A DNA stretch of 64,000 bases, taken from positions 102,123 to 166,122 of the forward strand of contig NZ_JBNGEN010000007.1 of assembly GCF_049977365.1 (NCBI RefSeq), written 5' to 3'. Positions 9,106 to 17,007 of this stretch are shown one piece after another. Both the position numbers and the translations under genes were made by a program. How positions within the stretch are numbered: position 1 is the first letter of the stretch; every line of letters begins with the position of its first letter. Under the pieces are notes generated by a model. It was not told where the DNA came from, did no database searches, and saw nothing but the letters and a program-made list of their open reading frames with translations. The stretch is from Brachymonas sp049977365 (GTDB lineage: Bacteria > Pseudomonadota > Gammaproteobacteria > Burkholderiales > Burkholderiaceae_C).

Positions 9106-9999
9106 ATGAGTATTCTGATCAACAAGGACACCAAGGTCATCACGCAGGGTATCACCGGCAAGACCGGCCAGTTCCATACCCGCATGTGCCGTGACTACGC
9201 CAATGGCAAGAACTGCTTCGTGGCAGGTGTCAATCCCAAGCGTGCCGGCGAAGACTTCGAAGGCATTCCCATCTACGCCAACGTGACCGAAGCTGCCAAG
9301 CAGACCGGCGCCACCACCAGCGTGATCTATGTGCCGCCCGCAGGCGCTGCGGACGCCATCTGGGAAGCCGTCGAGGCCGACCTCGACCTCGTCATCTGCA
9401 TCACCGAAGGCATTCCGATCCGCGACATGCTGATGGTCCGCAACAAGATGAAGGCCAAGGAAGCCGCAGGCGGCAAGAAGACCCTGCTGCTGGGCCCCAA
9501 CTGCCCCGGCACCATCACGCCCGACGAGATCAAGATCGGCATCATGCCCGGCCACATCCACCGCAAGGGACGCATCGGGGTGGTGAGCCGCTCCGGCACG
9601 CTGACCTACGAAGCCGTGGCCCAGCTGACCGAAATCGGTCTGGGACAATCCAGTGCCGTCGGCATCGGTGGCGACCCCATCAACGGCCTCAAGCACATCG
9701 ACGTCATGCAGATGTTCAACGATGACCCCGACACCGATGCCGTCATCATGATCGGCGAAATCGGTGGCCCCGACGAGGCCGAAGCTGCCCGCTGGTGCAA
9801 GGACCACATGCAGAAGCCCGTCGTTGGCTTCATCGCAGGCGTGACCGCGCCTCCCGGAAAGCGCATGGGCCATGCCGGTGCGCTGATCTCCGGCGGTGCC
9901 GATACGGCCGAAGCCAAGCTCGCCATCATGGAAGAGTGCGGTTTCAAGGTCACGCGCAATCCGTCCGAAATGGGCAAGCTGCTCAAGAGCCTGCTCTGA
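9106..9999 (+). CDS. sucD: Succinyl-CoA synthetase alpha subunit
   Basis: Partner of SucC; binds CoA and carries the phosphohistidine. The 297-residue protein is full length. The CoA-binding Rossmann half begins ILINKDTKVITQGITGKTG, and LLGPNCPGTITPDE and VSRSGTLTYEA are family hallmarks. The active-site histidine sits in GKRMGHAGALISGG at about residue 256. It is separated from sucC by an OmpA-like gene but all three are closely spaced and end at a strong terminator at 10083, so they form one transcription unit. Confidence 0.97.
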   Translation: MSILINKDTKVITQGITGKTGQFHTRMCRDYANGKNCFVAGVNPKRAGEDFEGIPIYANVTEAAKQTGATTSVIYVPPAGAADAIWEAVEADLDLVICITEGIPIRDMLMVRNKMKAKEAAGGKKTLLLGPNCPGTITPDEIKIGIMPGHIHRKGRIGVVSRSGTLTYEAVAQLTEIGLGQSSAVGIGGDPINGLKHIDVMQMFNDDPDTDAVIMIGEIGGPDEAEAARWCKDHMQKPVVGFIAGVTAPPGKRMGHAGALISGGADTAEAKLAIMEECGFKVTRNPSEMGKLLKSLL

Positions 10000-10082
10000 T
10001 CGCAGCGCGGGTCCAGGTGGGCGGAGCGTCCGGGGCAGAGGGAGAGTCTTTCCTCCGCCCGGAAGCGGGCTCCGCCATCCAG

Positions 10083-10114
10083 CCGCCAGCTTTTCACGGC
10101 TGGCGGTTTTTTTT
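10083..10114 (+). terminator. Rho-independent terminator after sucD
   Basis: Perfect 8-bp GC-rich stem CCGCCAGC / GCTGGCGG (10083-10090 with 10099-10106), an 8-base loop, then eight T residues. It ends the sucC-OmpA-sucD unit. The following 260 bases up to the FHA gene contain no gene; their last part (about 10200-10265) is AT-rich and is the likely promoter zone for the next unit. Confidence 0.92.
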
Positions 10115-10375
10115 GAGGGGAGCCGCGGGCGGCTGCTCCATCCTTGTGGGAAACCATTCATAATCCATCGAACATTCCATGCCTGCTGACCGAGGTTTCT
10201 CACATGGAAGAAGCACAGAAGTAGGTATATGGGATGACTTCTATGTACAATTAATAAATTAAGGCTATTGCGGTATGCGGATCCATGCATTGCATGGCCT
10301 GACCGTGTCAAGTGGCCTGCGCATGGTGCGCAGGGGTCGTTCCGCTCTTTCCGTCACAGCCCAAGAGGTCTGCAC

Positions 10376-10963
10376 ATGGCTAAGCTGGTCATCACGCTCG
10401 ATGGTGTCGTCATCCGAGAGGTTCCTCTCGACAAGGATCACATCTCCCTGGGGCGCCGTCCCTACAACCACATCGTGATCGACAATCTGGCCGTCAGTGG
10501 AGACCACTGCGTGTTCCAGTATGTGGGTGGGCAGTTCTACGTCGAGGACGTGGACAGCACCAACGGCACCTCGGTGAACGGCCTCAAGATCAAGCGCCAG
10601 AAACTCCAGAATGGCGACATCGTCGGTGTGGCCAAATACCGCATCGAGTTCCTGTCTTCCCCTGAGGACGCCCTGCGTCCACCTCGTCCCACAGGCGTAC
10701 TCAACAGCACGATCCAGGTCATTTCAGGGCCGGCCACGGGGCGTTCGCTGGTGCTCACCAAGCCGGTGACCACGGTAGGCAAGCCCGGCGTGGCCGTGGC
10801 CAGCATCTCGCGGCGGGCCGAAAGCTTTGTGCTGCGCTACATCGAAGGTACACGCCCCATGACCTGCAACGGCAACACCGTTGCCACGCGGGAGCACATT
10901 CTGCTCGACGGCGACCTCATCGACCTTGCCGGGGTTCAGATGCGCTTTGCACAGCACCTCTGA
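10376..10963 (+). CDS. FHA-domain protein
   Basis: Cytosolic 195-residue protein with a canonical phosphothreonine-binding FHA fold at residues 20-85: ISLGRRPYN (Gly26-Arg27), SGDH (41-44) and DSTNGTSVNG (60-69). After a short Pro-rich linker the C-terminal half (about 108-195) has the spacing of a second FHA-like beta sandwich (TTVGKPGVAVASISRRAES, NGNTV), but the canonical loops are weak, so it may be degenerate. The start is fixed by AGAGGT ahead of the ATG at 10376. It is followed after 172 bases by a CHASE2 cyclase, suggesting a Ser/Thr-phosphorylation or cyclic-nucleotide signalling pair. No protein kinase is encoded nearby. Confidence 0.88.
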   Translation: MAKLVITLDGVVIREVPLDKDHISLGRRPYNHIVIDNLAVSGDHCVFQYVGGQFYVEDVDSTNGTSVNGLKIKRQKLQNGDIVGVAKYRIEFLSSPEDALRPPRPTGVLNSTIQVISGPATGRSLVLTKPVTTVGKPGVAVASISRRAESFVLRYIEGTRPMTCNGNTVATREHILLDGDLIDLAGVQMRFAQHL

Positions 10964-11135
10964 TGCCTCTCCGGGGGGAAGATTTCGGCGGGCAGCGCCG
11001 GGGCTGCTGCCTGCATGGTCTTGAGATACCCGCACTGGCAGGTGCTTGGGCATTCGTGTGTGTGGTCATGCTCAGGGAGAGCCTCGGCAAGTCTTTTGCG
11101 CTTTCCAGTGCACGCATGCACAGAGCCTTGTGGCT

Positions 11136-13421
11136 ATGCGCGCCTTGCTCGTGAGATTTTCCCTGTGGGCGCGAGCGCACCTGCGTGCGTGCGGCTCTCT
11201 GCTGCAGCGGGCAGGCTGGCGGTGGGTCCTGCTTCTGCCCCTGGTGCTGTTGTGGCCTCATGCTGCCGGATGGTGGCCGTATGGAGCCATCACGTCGCTG
11301 GATCGCGCCTGGTACGACCTTGAACTCACCACCCTGTGCGCACGCAAGGGAGCTGATTCCCGCATCGTGATCGTCGACATCGACGAAGCCAGTCTGCGCC
11401 AGTGGGGGCGCTGGCCCTGGAGTCGCGCCGTCATGGCGCAGTTGGTCACCGAGCTGTTGCAGCGCCAGAAGGCCAGCGTGCTGGGGCTCGACATCGTGTT
11501 TGCCGAGCCCGAGGGCGACACGGTGCTGCCGGGGGTGGCACGGGTGATTGCACAGCAGGCGGGGCACAACCCCGCGCTTCAGACGCTCTCCCGCCGGCTG
11601 CAGGCCGAAATGGACCACGACGCAGCCCTGGTGCGTGCCCTGCAGCACCAGCCCGTGGTGATGGGCGCCTACTTCGAGAAGGACGGCGCCTCCACCATGG
11701 TGCCGCCGCCCGCTGCGCGGGCTCTGCCCGTGCCCGCCGCTGCCCAGGCGCTGGGGGCGGACTGGTCCCATGTGCCTGCCATGCGTGGCTATACCGGCAG
11801 TGTGTCCGGGCTGCGGGACATGCCGTTTGGCGCCCTCAACGCCTGGATCGACCCCGATGGCACCCTGCGGCACATTCCGCTGGTGATGCGCCATGTCGAT
11901 GCGCAGGGCGTGTCCCGCTTCTATCCCTCGCTGGCCCTGGCCATGCTGCAGCGTGCCTTGCCCGCCGCCCAGGTGCAGGTCGCCCTGAGCCCTGCCGACG
12001 GGGCATCTAGAGGCTCTGCCCATCTGGCCGGCGTGCGCCTGTCGCAGGGGGCGGATCGCCTGTGGATTCCGTCGGATGACCGGGGGGCCATGCTCGTCCC
12101 GTTCCGGGGAGAGGGAGGCGCAGGAGCCGGACACTTCCGGTACATAGGTGCGGCCGACATATTGGCTGGGCGCCTGCCGCCCGGATCGCTGGCGGGGCGC
12201 ATGGTCATCGTGGGAACCAGCGTGCCCGGGCTGCGCGACCTGCGGGCCACCCCCTTCGACAGAGCCTATCCCGGCATGGAGGTCCATGCCTCCGCGCTGG
12301 CCGCCATGCTCGATGGTCGTTTTCTTGTGGCCCCTGACTATGCCAATGCGTGGTCCGCGCTGTGGCTGCTGCTGCTGTCCGGTGGGCTGTGGTGGGGACT
12401 GGCGCATGCCGGCGCCCTCAGGGCATGGTTCGTGACCCTGGCCTGCGCGGCTGTGGTGGTGGGGGCGCAGGTGGCACTCTTTCGTGCAGGCCTGGTGCTG
12501 CCTCTGGCAGCCAGTCTGGTGCTGGTCGTATCCATGTATGTGCTCCACACCCTGATGGCCTACCTGCACGAGCGCCGCGCGCGCGCCCGGCTTGTGACTC
12601 TCTTTGGACACTATGTCCCGCCCGAGCTGGTGAAGGAAATGGATCGCCAGCCCCAGTCCTGGTCGCTGCAGGCGCAGTCGCGGGAGATGACCGTCATGTT
12701 CTGCGACATCCAGAACTTCACGGCCATGGCCGAGGAAATGGCACCCGAAGAGGTGCAGCGCTTCCTCAATGGTCTCTTCAACCGCATGGCCGGCGTCATT
12801 GCGCGACACCGGGGCACCATCGACAAATACATCGGCGACTGTGTCATGGTGTTCTGGGGAGCGCCGCTGCCCGACCCCGACCACGCCAACCATGCCGTCC
12901 ACACCGCCCTGGAGCTGCAGGCGCTCATGGGCGAATACAACACCCAGCGCGCCCGCCAGGGCCGCCCACTGCTGCGTCTGAGCATCGGCATCAATACCGG
13001 AATCATGCGCGTGGGGGACATGGGCTCGGACCTGCGCCGCAACTACACCGTGCTCGGAGATGCCGTCAACCTGGCTGCCCGTCTCGAACCCTGCTCCAAG
13101 CAGTGGGAGCAGCCCCTCATCGTCGGGCCCGGCACCGCAGCGGCGGCCACCGACTTTCTGTGGCAGTGGGTCGACGACACCCATGTCACCGGCCGCAACC
13201 GCATGGTGGAGCTCCATGCCCCCTGGGCTCCGACCTCGGCCGCCTCGGCGTATCGCACACAGCGCGACCTGTGGCAGCAGTACCAGAGCGCCTGGCGTGC
13301 CCAGCACTGGAATTCCTGCCAGACTCTCCTCACCCGTCTCCTCCGGGAAGCCCCCGACCATCTGCTCTATCGACTGCATGCCGAGCGGCTCCATGCCATG
13401 CGGGTGTCTGCCGTCATCTGA
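11136..13421 (+). CDS. CHASE2-domain adenylate/guanylate cyclase
   Basis: Membrane receptor cyclase of about 761 residues. An N-terminal membrane segment (about 28-44) is followed by a periplasmic CHASE2 sensor (RIVIVDIDEASLRQWGRWPW near 77-96, through GMVIVGTS-like motifs), then two or three hydrophobic segments around 400-480. The C-terminus is a class III cyclase domain from about 515. The two metal aspartates are Asp524 (MFCDIQNFT) and Asp568 (KYIGDCVMVFWGAP). Lys564 before the second Asp and the NYTVLGDAVNLAARLE motif with its Asn and Arg are intact, so it should be active. The Lys is the residue usually associated with ATP preference. The start is uncertain: the ATG at 11136 has no strong ribosome site and the frame is open from 11046. 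Confidence 0.88.
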   Translation: MRALLVRFSLWARAHLRACGSLLQRAGWRWVLLLPLVLLWPHAAGWWPYGAITSLDRAWYDLELTTLCARKGADSRIVIVDIDEASLRQWGRWPWSRAVMAQLVTELLQRQKASVLGLDIVFAEPEGDTVLPGVARVIAQQAGHNPALQTLSRRLQAEMDHDAALVRALQHQPVVMGAYFEKDGASTMVPPPAARALPVPAAAQALGADWSHVPAMRGYTGSVSGLRDMPFGALNAWIDPDGTLRHIPLVMRHVDAQGVSRFYPSLALAMLQRALPAAQVQVALSPADGASRGSAHLAGVRLSQGADRLWIPSDDRGAMLVPFRGEGGAGAGHFRYIGAADILAGRLPPGSLAGRMVIVGTSVPGLRDLRATPFDRAYPGMEVHASALAAMLDGRFLVAPDYANAWSALWLLLLSGGLWWGLAHAGALRAWFVTLACAAVVVGAQVALFRAGLVLPLAASLVLVVSMYVLHTLMAYLHERRARARLVTLFGHYVPPELVKEMDRQPQSWSLQAQSREMTVMFCDIQNFTAMAEEMAPEEVQRFLNGLFNRMAGVIARHRGTIDKYIGDCVMVFWGAPLPDPDHANHAVHTALELQALMGEYNTQRARQGRPLLRLSIGINTGIMRVGDMGSDLRRNYTVLGDAVNLAARLEPCSKQWEQPLIVGPGTAAAATDFLWQWVDDTHVTGRNRMVELHAPWAPTSAASAYRTQRDLWQQYQSAWRAQHWNSCQTLLTRLLREAPDHLLYRLHAERLHAMRVSAVI

Positions 13422-13594
13422 CGGGGGCCGCGCATCAGAGTGGGGGCAGGGTAGGCCGCCAGGGCATACCAAGGCGTGCGCAGCCCCGTGTACGAAAGTG
13501 TGCGTGAACCTGTACACCTTGGTGCAGACAGGCCATGCCCGTGGGAGCTGGACGCACGGCATGCGGCAAGTACGGCGCAGCAAACCATGTCAAC

Positions 13595-13610
13595 CGACAG
13601 AAGTTGTCAC
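13595..13610 (+). promoter_or_regulatory. Palindromic upstream site 1 for pilA (possible PilR-type enhancer)
   Basis: CGACAGAAGTTGTCAC contains GACA and TGTC arms and recurs with one base change at 13659-13674. TGTC-type half sites are described for PilR, the sigma-54 activator of pilin genes in Pseudomonas; assignment to PilR here is inference. It lies about 175 bases upstream of the sigma-54 promoter. Confidence 0.5.
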
Positions 13611-13620
13611 CTCTGCGCTG

Positions 13621-13652
13621 ACAAAAAACGTCTGGTGCAGGACGTTTTTTGT
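13621..13652. terminator. Perfect inverted repeat, possible bidirectional terminator
   Basis: ACAAAAAACGTC (13621-13632) and GACGTTTTTTGT (13641-13652) pair perfectly over 12 bp around an 8-base loop. The stem has A/T tracts on both flanks, so it could end transcription from the cyclase side. It lies exactly between the two copies of the palindromic 16-mer, so a regulatory role (bending or a third binding site) is also possible. Confidence 0.5.
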
Positions 13653-13658
13653 GACGTG

Positions 13659-13674
13659 CGACAGAATTTGTCAC
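13659..13674 (+). promoter_or_regulatory. Palindromic upstream site 2 for pilA
   Basis: CGACAGAATTTGTCAC differs from site 1 by a single base, and the two copies start 64 bases apart. It lies about 100 bases upstream of the -24 element, a usual enhancer distance for sigma-54 activators. Confidence 0.5.
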
Positions 13675-13771
13675 AACTTATGCAGTCTGGGTGAACCGAG
13701 CAAGAACGTCGACCTCCGCAAAGCGTGAAAAAGTGGGCACAGCGCACGTCGTGGCGCTTCATCATGCAGTC

Positions 13772-13787
13772 TGGCACGACAGTTGCA
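13772..13787 (+). promoter_or_regulatory. Sigma-54 (-24/-12) promoter of pilA
   Basis: TGGCACGACAGTTGCA matches the RpoN consensus TGGCAC-N5-TTGCA, with the invariant GG and GC exactly ten bases apart. It lies 84 bases before the pilA ATG. Sigma-54 control of the major pilin with a PilS-PilR pair is established in several proteobacteria; pilSR is not in this window. Confidence 0.88.
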
Positions 13788-13870
13788 TCATGTCAGTCGT
13801 AGTCAGCAAAACTACAGAGCGCGAGTTCCGAGTTTTAATTCTTTGGTAAAAGTTTTTTGGAGTACATCTC

Positions 13871-14383
13871 ATGAAAGCCTCCCTGCGTAAAGCCCAGCAA
13901 GGTTTCACCCTGATCGAACTGATGATCGTGGTGGCCATCATCGGTATCCTGGCCGCCATTGCCATTCCTCAGTATCAGACCTATGTGGCCAAGTCGCAAG
14001 TGGCTCGTGCCATGGAAGAAACTGGTGCGCTCAAGACAGCCTATGAAGATTGCCTGAATAATGGGCAGACGGCTGTAGGTGCATGTAATATGGGTGCAAC
14101 AAAATCCAATATTATCGATTTTACAGCTCCTTTGTCGTTGGGAACTACGGGTTCTGATTCAACTAACACTGTAGCTCTGACTCCCGATGGGACGATCAGT
14201 GCAACGTTTGCGGGTAATGCATCTTCTGCTCTGACCTCTGGTACGGCCAAGACCATTACGTGGACGCGGACTACTGATGGCAGCTGGTCTTGCTCTACTA
14301 CGGCAGATGCCAAGTACAAGCCTGCTGGATGTTCTGGCGCTGCTGCTGCTGCTTCTGCTGCTTCTGCTGCTTCTGCTCCCTGA
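13871..14383 (+). CDS. pilA: Type IV pilin (major pilin candidate)
   Basis: Prepilin of 170 residues. An 11-residue positively charged leader ends in Gly11 and is cut before Phe12 by the prepilin peptidase. GFTLIELMIVVAIIGILAAIAIPQYQ is the classic methylated N-terminal assembly helix with Glu at mature position 5. The globular part has two Cys pairs (EDCLNN/GACNMG and WSCST/AGCSG) that can form the disulfide loops. The C-terminus is an unusual Ala/Ser tail, AAAASAASAASAP, encoded by a 9-base tandem repeat. It is preceded by a sigma-54 promoter and followed by a terminator and a pilin glycosyltransferase gene. The tail serines are candidate glycan acceptors. Confidence 0.95.
   Translation: MKASLRKAQQGFTLIELMIVVAIIGILAAIAIPQYQTYVAKSQVARAMEETGALKTAYEDCLNNGQTAVGACNMGATKSNIIDFTAPLSLGTTGSDSTNTVALTPDGTISATFAGNASSALTSGTAKTITWTRTTDGSWSCSTTADAKYKPAGCSGAAAAASAASAASAP
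14348..14374 (+). repeat. Tandem 9-base repeat encoding Ala-Ala-Ser in the pilin tail
   Basis: Three perfect copies of GCTGCTTCT, preceded by a run of GCT triplets and followed by one partial copy, give (AAS)3 at the pilin C-terminus. In-frame slippage would change tail length without breaking the pilin. Confidence 0.9.
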
Positions 14384-14406
14384 TATTCAGCTTCTTGCTT
14401 GAATGC

Positions 14407-14435
14407 AAAAAGGAAGGCTTGGCCTTCCTTTTTTT
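14407..14435 (+). terminator. Rho-independent terminator between pilA and pglL-like gene
   Basis: A 12-bp perfect stem AAAAAGGAAGGC / GCCTTCCTTTTT with a 3-base loop and a T run. It lies 23 bases after the pilA stop and ends 12 bases before the next start codon, so the downstream gene depends on read-through or its own weak promoter. Confidence 0.85.
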
Positions 14436-14446
14436 ATGGAGCCGTC

Positions 14447-15964
14447 ATGTCTTATGTGGTAGGGATCTTTGTCCTGTGTCTGGTGCTGGGCCCCAATGTG
14501 TCGAGCTTCTGGGCGGGCAATGTGGGGGTCTATGACATGCAGCGTTTACTGCTCTGTCTGGCTGTGACACTGGGAGCAGTGCGGGCATGTGCAAGGCTGG
14601 CGGGAAGCGCTCCTGGGGCAGGCCGGTGTGGCAGGCACAATGGAAATTTGCGCGGGCCAAGCAGTCAGGCGCAGCAGGTGTGGGGCGGTTTGGGATTGAT
14701 TGCCTGCATGGGGCTGTGGTCCGCCTCTTTGGCCGCATCGCCGCGTCATGCACTGGCCGAATATGCGTTGTATGTGCTGCTGGGGGTGTCGGTTGTGCAG
14801 ATGGCGCAGGAAGCGCGCAAGGCGTCCGTGCGCCGGGGAGTGTTGTGGGCCTTGGGCGGGGCCTGTCTGTTGCATGAGTCCAAGAGTCTGGTGTTTTATG
14901 CATGGTGGCTGGCAGATCGCATGACGCTGACGCCTGACCCGTTCATGGTGGGGTTTTCCAACATGCGTTTTGTCAATCACTTTCAGACTGCGACACTGCC
15001 GCTGCTGGCGCTTTTGACAACGACTTATGTTCCCACACGGAAGTGGCGCGTGGTGAGCTGGGGGGTGACGGCACTGTGGTGGGCGCTGGCTTTTGTGCTG
15101 GGAGGGCGTGGCACCCAGCTGGGCATGGCAGCCGGGTGTGGAATGTGTCTGGTTCTGTTTGGGCAACGTGCCTGGACAGCAGGCTATCTGCGACACATGG
15201 TGGGGGCCTGTCTGGCAGGAGTGGTGCTGGCATGGTGCTTGCAGTGGGCCATTCCTTACGCTGTTACCGGGCATATGTCAGATGATTTTCTGTTCGGCAA
15301 GCTCAATCGGCTGGAAGATGGGGGCTCAATCCAGACACGTCTGGCTTTGTGGAGAGCTGCATGGGGCATGTTTCTACAGCATCCCTTGCTGGGTGCAGGA
15401 CCGATGCACTTTGCTGCATTGCCGAATGCCATGCATCTCGATGCCTCTGCTCCGCACAACTGGGTTCTGCAAATCGCTGCCGAGTGGGGCGGCATAGTGC
15501 TGCTTGCCGTGCTCATGCTGCTGGGAATGGCCGTCAAGGGAATCATGCATACCCGTGTGTGGGTGCGTGAAGGCGACATAACGCCTGCCAAACAGGAGTG
15601 GATGGCATATTGCACTGCATTTTTTGCCCTGTGGACAGATGGCTTGGTGTCGAATACCTTCATGGTTCCCATTATTCTGACTACGGTGGCAGTGGTATTT
15701 GCACTCATGTTGGGTATGGCGAATGAGCACGGATGGATGGAAGATATTCTGGCGCCCTCCATCGCACAGGGGGGAGGAGCATGGCAGCGGGTGCTTGTGG
15801 GCAGCTGTTGGATGGCCATGGCCTGCATTCTGTGGGTGGGCATGTGGCCCGAAACAGTGCTGGCCCTGCACGGATGGATACGGCCCGATTTTGCCCCTGA
15901 TGAAATACGCTGGTTCAGACCAAGATGGTTTCTTGATGGGCATTTCGATGTGCCGGGCACCTGA
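14447..15964 (+). CDS. PglL/TfpO-type O-oligosaccharyltransferase
   Basis: Polytopic inner-membrane protein of about 505 residues in the Wzy_C / O-antigen-ligase superfamily, predicted to move a lipid-linked glycan onto protein. About ten to twelve hydrophobic segments surround a large periplasmic loop. That loop contains HPLLGAGPMHF and SAPHNWVLQIAAEWGG, with His337, the arrangement seen in PglL enzymes. Its position directly behind pilA and the Ser-rich pilin tail indicate pilin as substrate. The ATG at 14447 follows a TGGAG ribosome site; an in-frame TTG at 14399 lies before the terminator hairpin and is unlikely. A lipopolysaccharide ligase role is the alternative. Confidence 0.85.
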   Translation: MSYVVGIFVLCLVLGPNVSSFWAGNVGVYDMQRLLLCLAVTLGAVRACARLAGSAPGAGRCGRHNGNLRGPSSQAQQVWGGLGLIACMGLWSASLAASPRHALAEYALYVLLGVSVVQMAQEARKASVRRGVLWALGGACLLHESKSLVFYAWWLADRMTLTPDPFMVGFSNMRFVNHFQTATLPLLALLTTTYVPTRKWRVVSWGVTALWWALAFVLGGRGTQLGMAAGCGMCLVLFGQRAWTAGYLRHMVGACLAGVVLAWCLQWAIPYAVTGHMSDDFLFGKLNRLEDGGSIQTRLALWRAAWGMFLQHPLLGAGPMHFAALPNAMHLDASAPHNWVLQIAAEWGGIVLLAVLMLLGMAVKGIMHTRVWVREGDITPAKQEWMAYCTAFFALWTDGLVSNTFMVPIILTTVAVVFALMLGMANEHGWMEDILAPSIAQGGGAWQRVLVGSCWMAMACILWVGMWPETVLALHGWIRPDFAPDEIRWFRPRWFLDGHFDVPGT

Positions 15965-16077
15965 TGGCGTCAGGGTATTTGGGGTGTGCATGGCATGCAA
16001 CTTGCTGGGTGTGCCACGGGAGGCTCTCGATGCATGCATCAAGAGGGCGATGAATAAATATAAATTAATCAGTCATC

Positions 16078-16584
16078 ATGAAAGAACACAGTCTGCAATC
16101 CATCAGAGGTTTTACGCTCATTGAGCTGATGATCGTGGTGGCCATCATAGGTATTCTGGCTGCCTTGGCTTTGCCTCAGTATCAGCGGTATGTGATTCGT
16201 TCTCAAATATCGCGGGTAGTGTATGAAGCCGGGTCGCAGAAAGTGGCTGTAGAAGACTGCATCAATAATGGACAGCTTACGGTGGGCACAAGTGGCATGT
16301 GCAAGGGCCTGGCCACGGGGTCCAATCTGATGGCCAATGGGGGCAACATGTTCAATGGCGGAGCTCCGGCTGCAGGGCTGGGTGTGCCCACGCTGGCGTT
16401 CGGCAGCACGGGCAGGGCCGCGCAGGTAGTGGCTGTCATGGGCAATCAGGTCAGCCCGCTGGTGGTGGGCAAGAAAGTTGCCTGGTCACGGGCAGATAAC
16501 GGCAGCTGGGGCTGCGCTACGGATGCAGATGCACAGTTCGCTCCGCCGGAATGCCCACATGGCTCGATTCCGGCACTGCCCTGA
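16078..16584 (+). CDS. Second type IV pilin
   Basis: Prepilin of 168 residues with leader MKEHSLQSIRG, Phe at +1 and the same assembly helix as pilA (FTLIELMIVVAIIGILAALALPQYQRYV). Two Cys pairs are present (EDCINN/GMCKGL and WGCATD/PPECPH). It lacks the Ala/Ser tail of the first pilin, and its globular domain differs in sequence, so it is a divergent paralogue rather than a recent duplicate. It starts 113 bases after the glycosyltransferase gene in an AT-rich patch that may hold a promoter. No sigma-54 site comparable to that of pilA was found. It could be an alternative major pilin or a minor pilin. Confidence 0.93.
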   Translation: MKEHSLQSIRGFTLIELMIVVAIIGILAALALPQYQRYVIRSQISRVVYEAGSQKVAVEDCINNGQLTVGTSGMCKGLATGSNLMANGGNMFNGGAPAAGLGVPTLAFGSTGRAAQVVAVMGNQVSPLVVGKKVAWSRADNGSWGCATDADAQFAPPECPHGSIPALP

Positions 16585-16599
16585 GGCGATAGGGCAGTG
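16574..16599 (+). terminator. Hairpin overlapping the stop of the second pilin gene
   Basis: CACTGCCCT (16574-16582) pairs with AGGGCAGTG (16591-16599), a 9-bp perfect stem with an 8-base loop. There is no T run, so it may protect the 3' end or act with Rho rather than terminate by itself. Confidence 0.55.
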
Positions 16600-16712
16600 T
16601 GCATGTCGGTTGATGGGGGAGGGACATTCATGCTCAAGAAGACTTATCTGTTTCGCTGTAGAGTGATGACATCGAAAATCGTAAATTCACTGTTGTGACG
16701 GAGGTTGGTGGC

Positions 16713-17003
16713 ATGACTGCCAGAGATGCTGAATCAGCGCTGCTTGCCCGGTGCTCCGCTGTCGCACGGGAGGTTGCGCAGTCCGCGCAGGATCAACGCG
16801 AGGCCAATGTGTTCCGCTTGGCTGCGATGGTCGTTCAGTCGCGATTTCCCAGCGAGTCGATGTGCTTGATGCGAGCGAGCGAGCGGTACTTCGACTCGCA
16901 CCCGAACGAACGACTTGCACCGGCTGATGTTGTCAGGAAGGGCTGGGTTCTGAGCCTTCCTCGCCTGTGTGACATGCTGAGCCACCGACTTCACGGGCAT
17001 TGA
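16713..17003 (+). CDS. Small protein of unknown function upstream of a nucleotidyltransferase
   Basis: 96-residue, mostly helical, soluble protein that I do not recognise. The ATG at 16713 follows a clear GGAGG ribosome site. The C-terminal half (RLAPADVVRKGWVLSLPRLC) could form a short helical domain, but no helix-turn-helix can be asserted. It ends 4 bases before a DUF6036-type nucleotidyltransferase, so the two are almost certainly co-translated. In AbiE-like systems a small antitoxin precedes the nucleotidyltransferase toxin; that role here is inference. Base usage differs from the neighbouring pilin genes. Confidence 0.65.
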   Translation: MTARDAESALLARCSAVAREVAQSAQDQREANVFRLAAMVVQSRFPSESMCLMRASERYFDSHPNERLAPADVVRKGWVLSLPRLCDMLSHRLHGH

Positions 17004-17007
17004 ATCC

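Larger units (their letters stand above)
13422..13870 (+). other. Regulatory region upstream of pilA
   Basis: About 450 bases with no gene. It contains, in order, a palindromic 16-mer, a perfect inverted repeat, a second copy of the 16-mer and a sigma-54 promoter, each listed separately. The region is AT-richer towards pilA. The layout (paired enhancer-like sites 100-180 bases upstream of a -24/-12 promoter) is that of an activator-dependent pilin promoter. Confidence 0.7.

Noticed and set aside
10917..13583. 888-codon minus-strand open frame opposite the cyclase
   Set aside because: The plus-strand frame has complete CHASE2 and cyclase motifs; the antisense frame has none.
16858..16885. Short GAGC/GCGA tandem run as a microsatellite
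   Set aside because: Only three imperfect tetramers inside a coding frame; too short to call a repeat.
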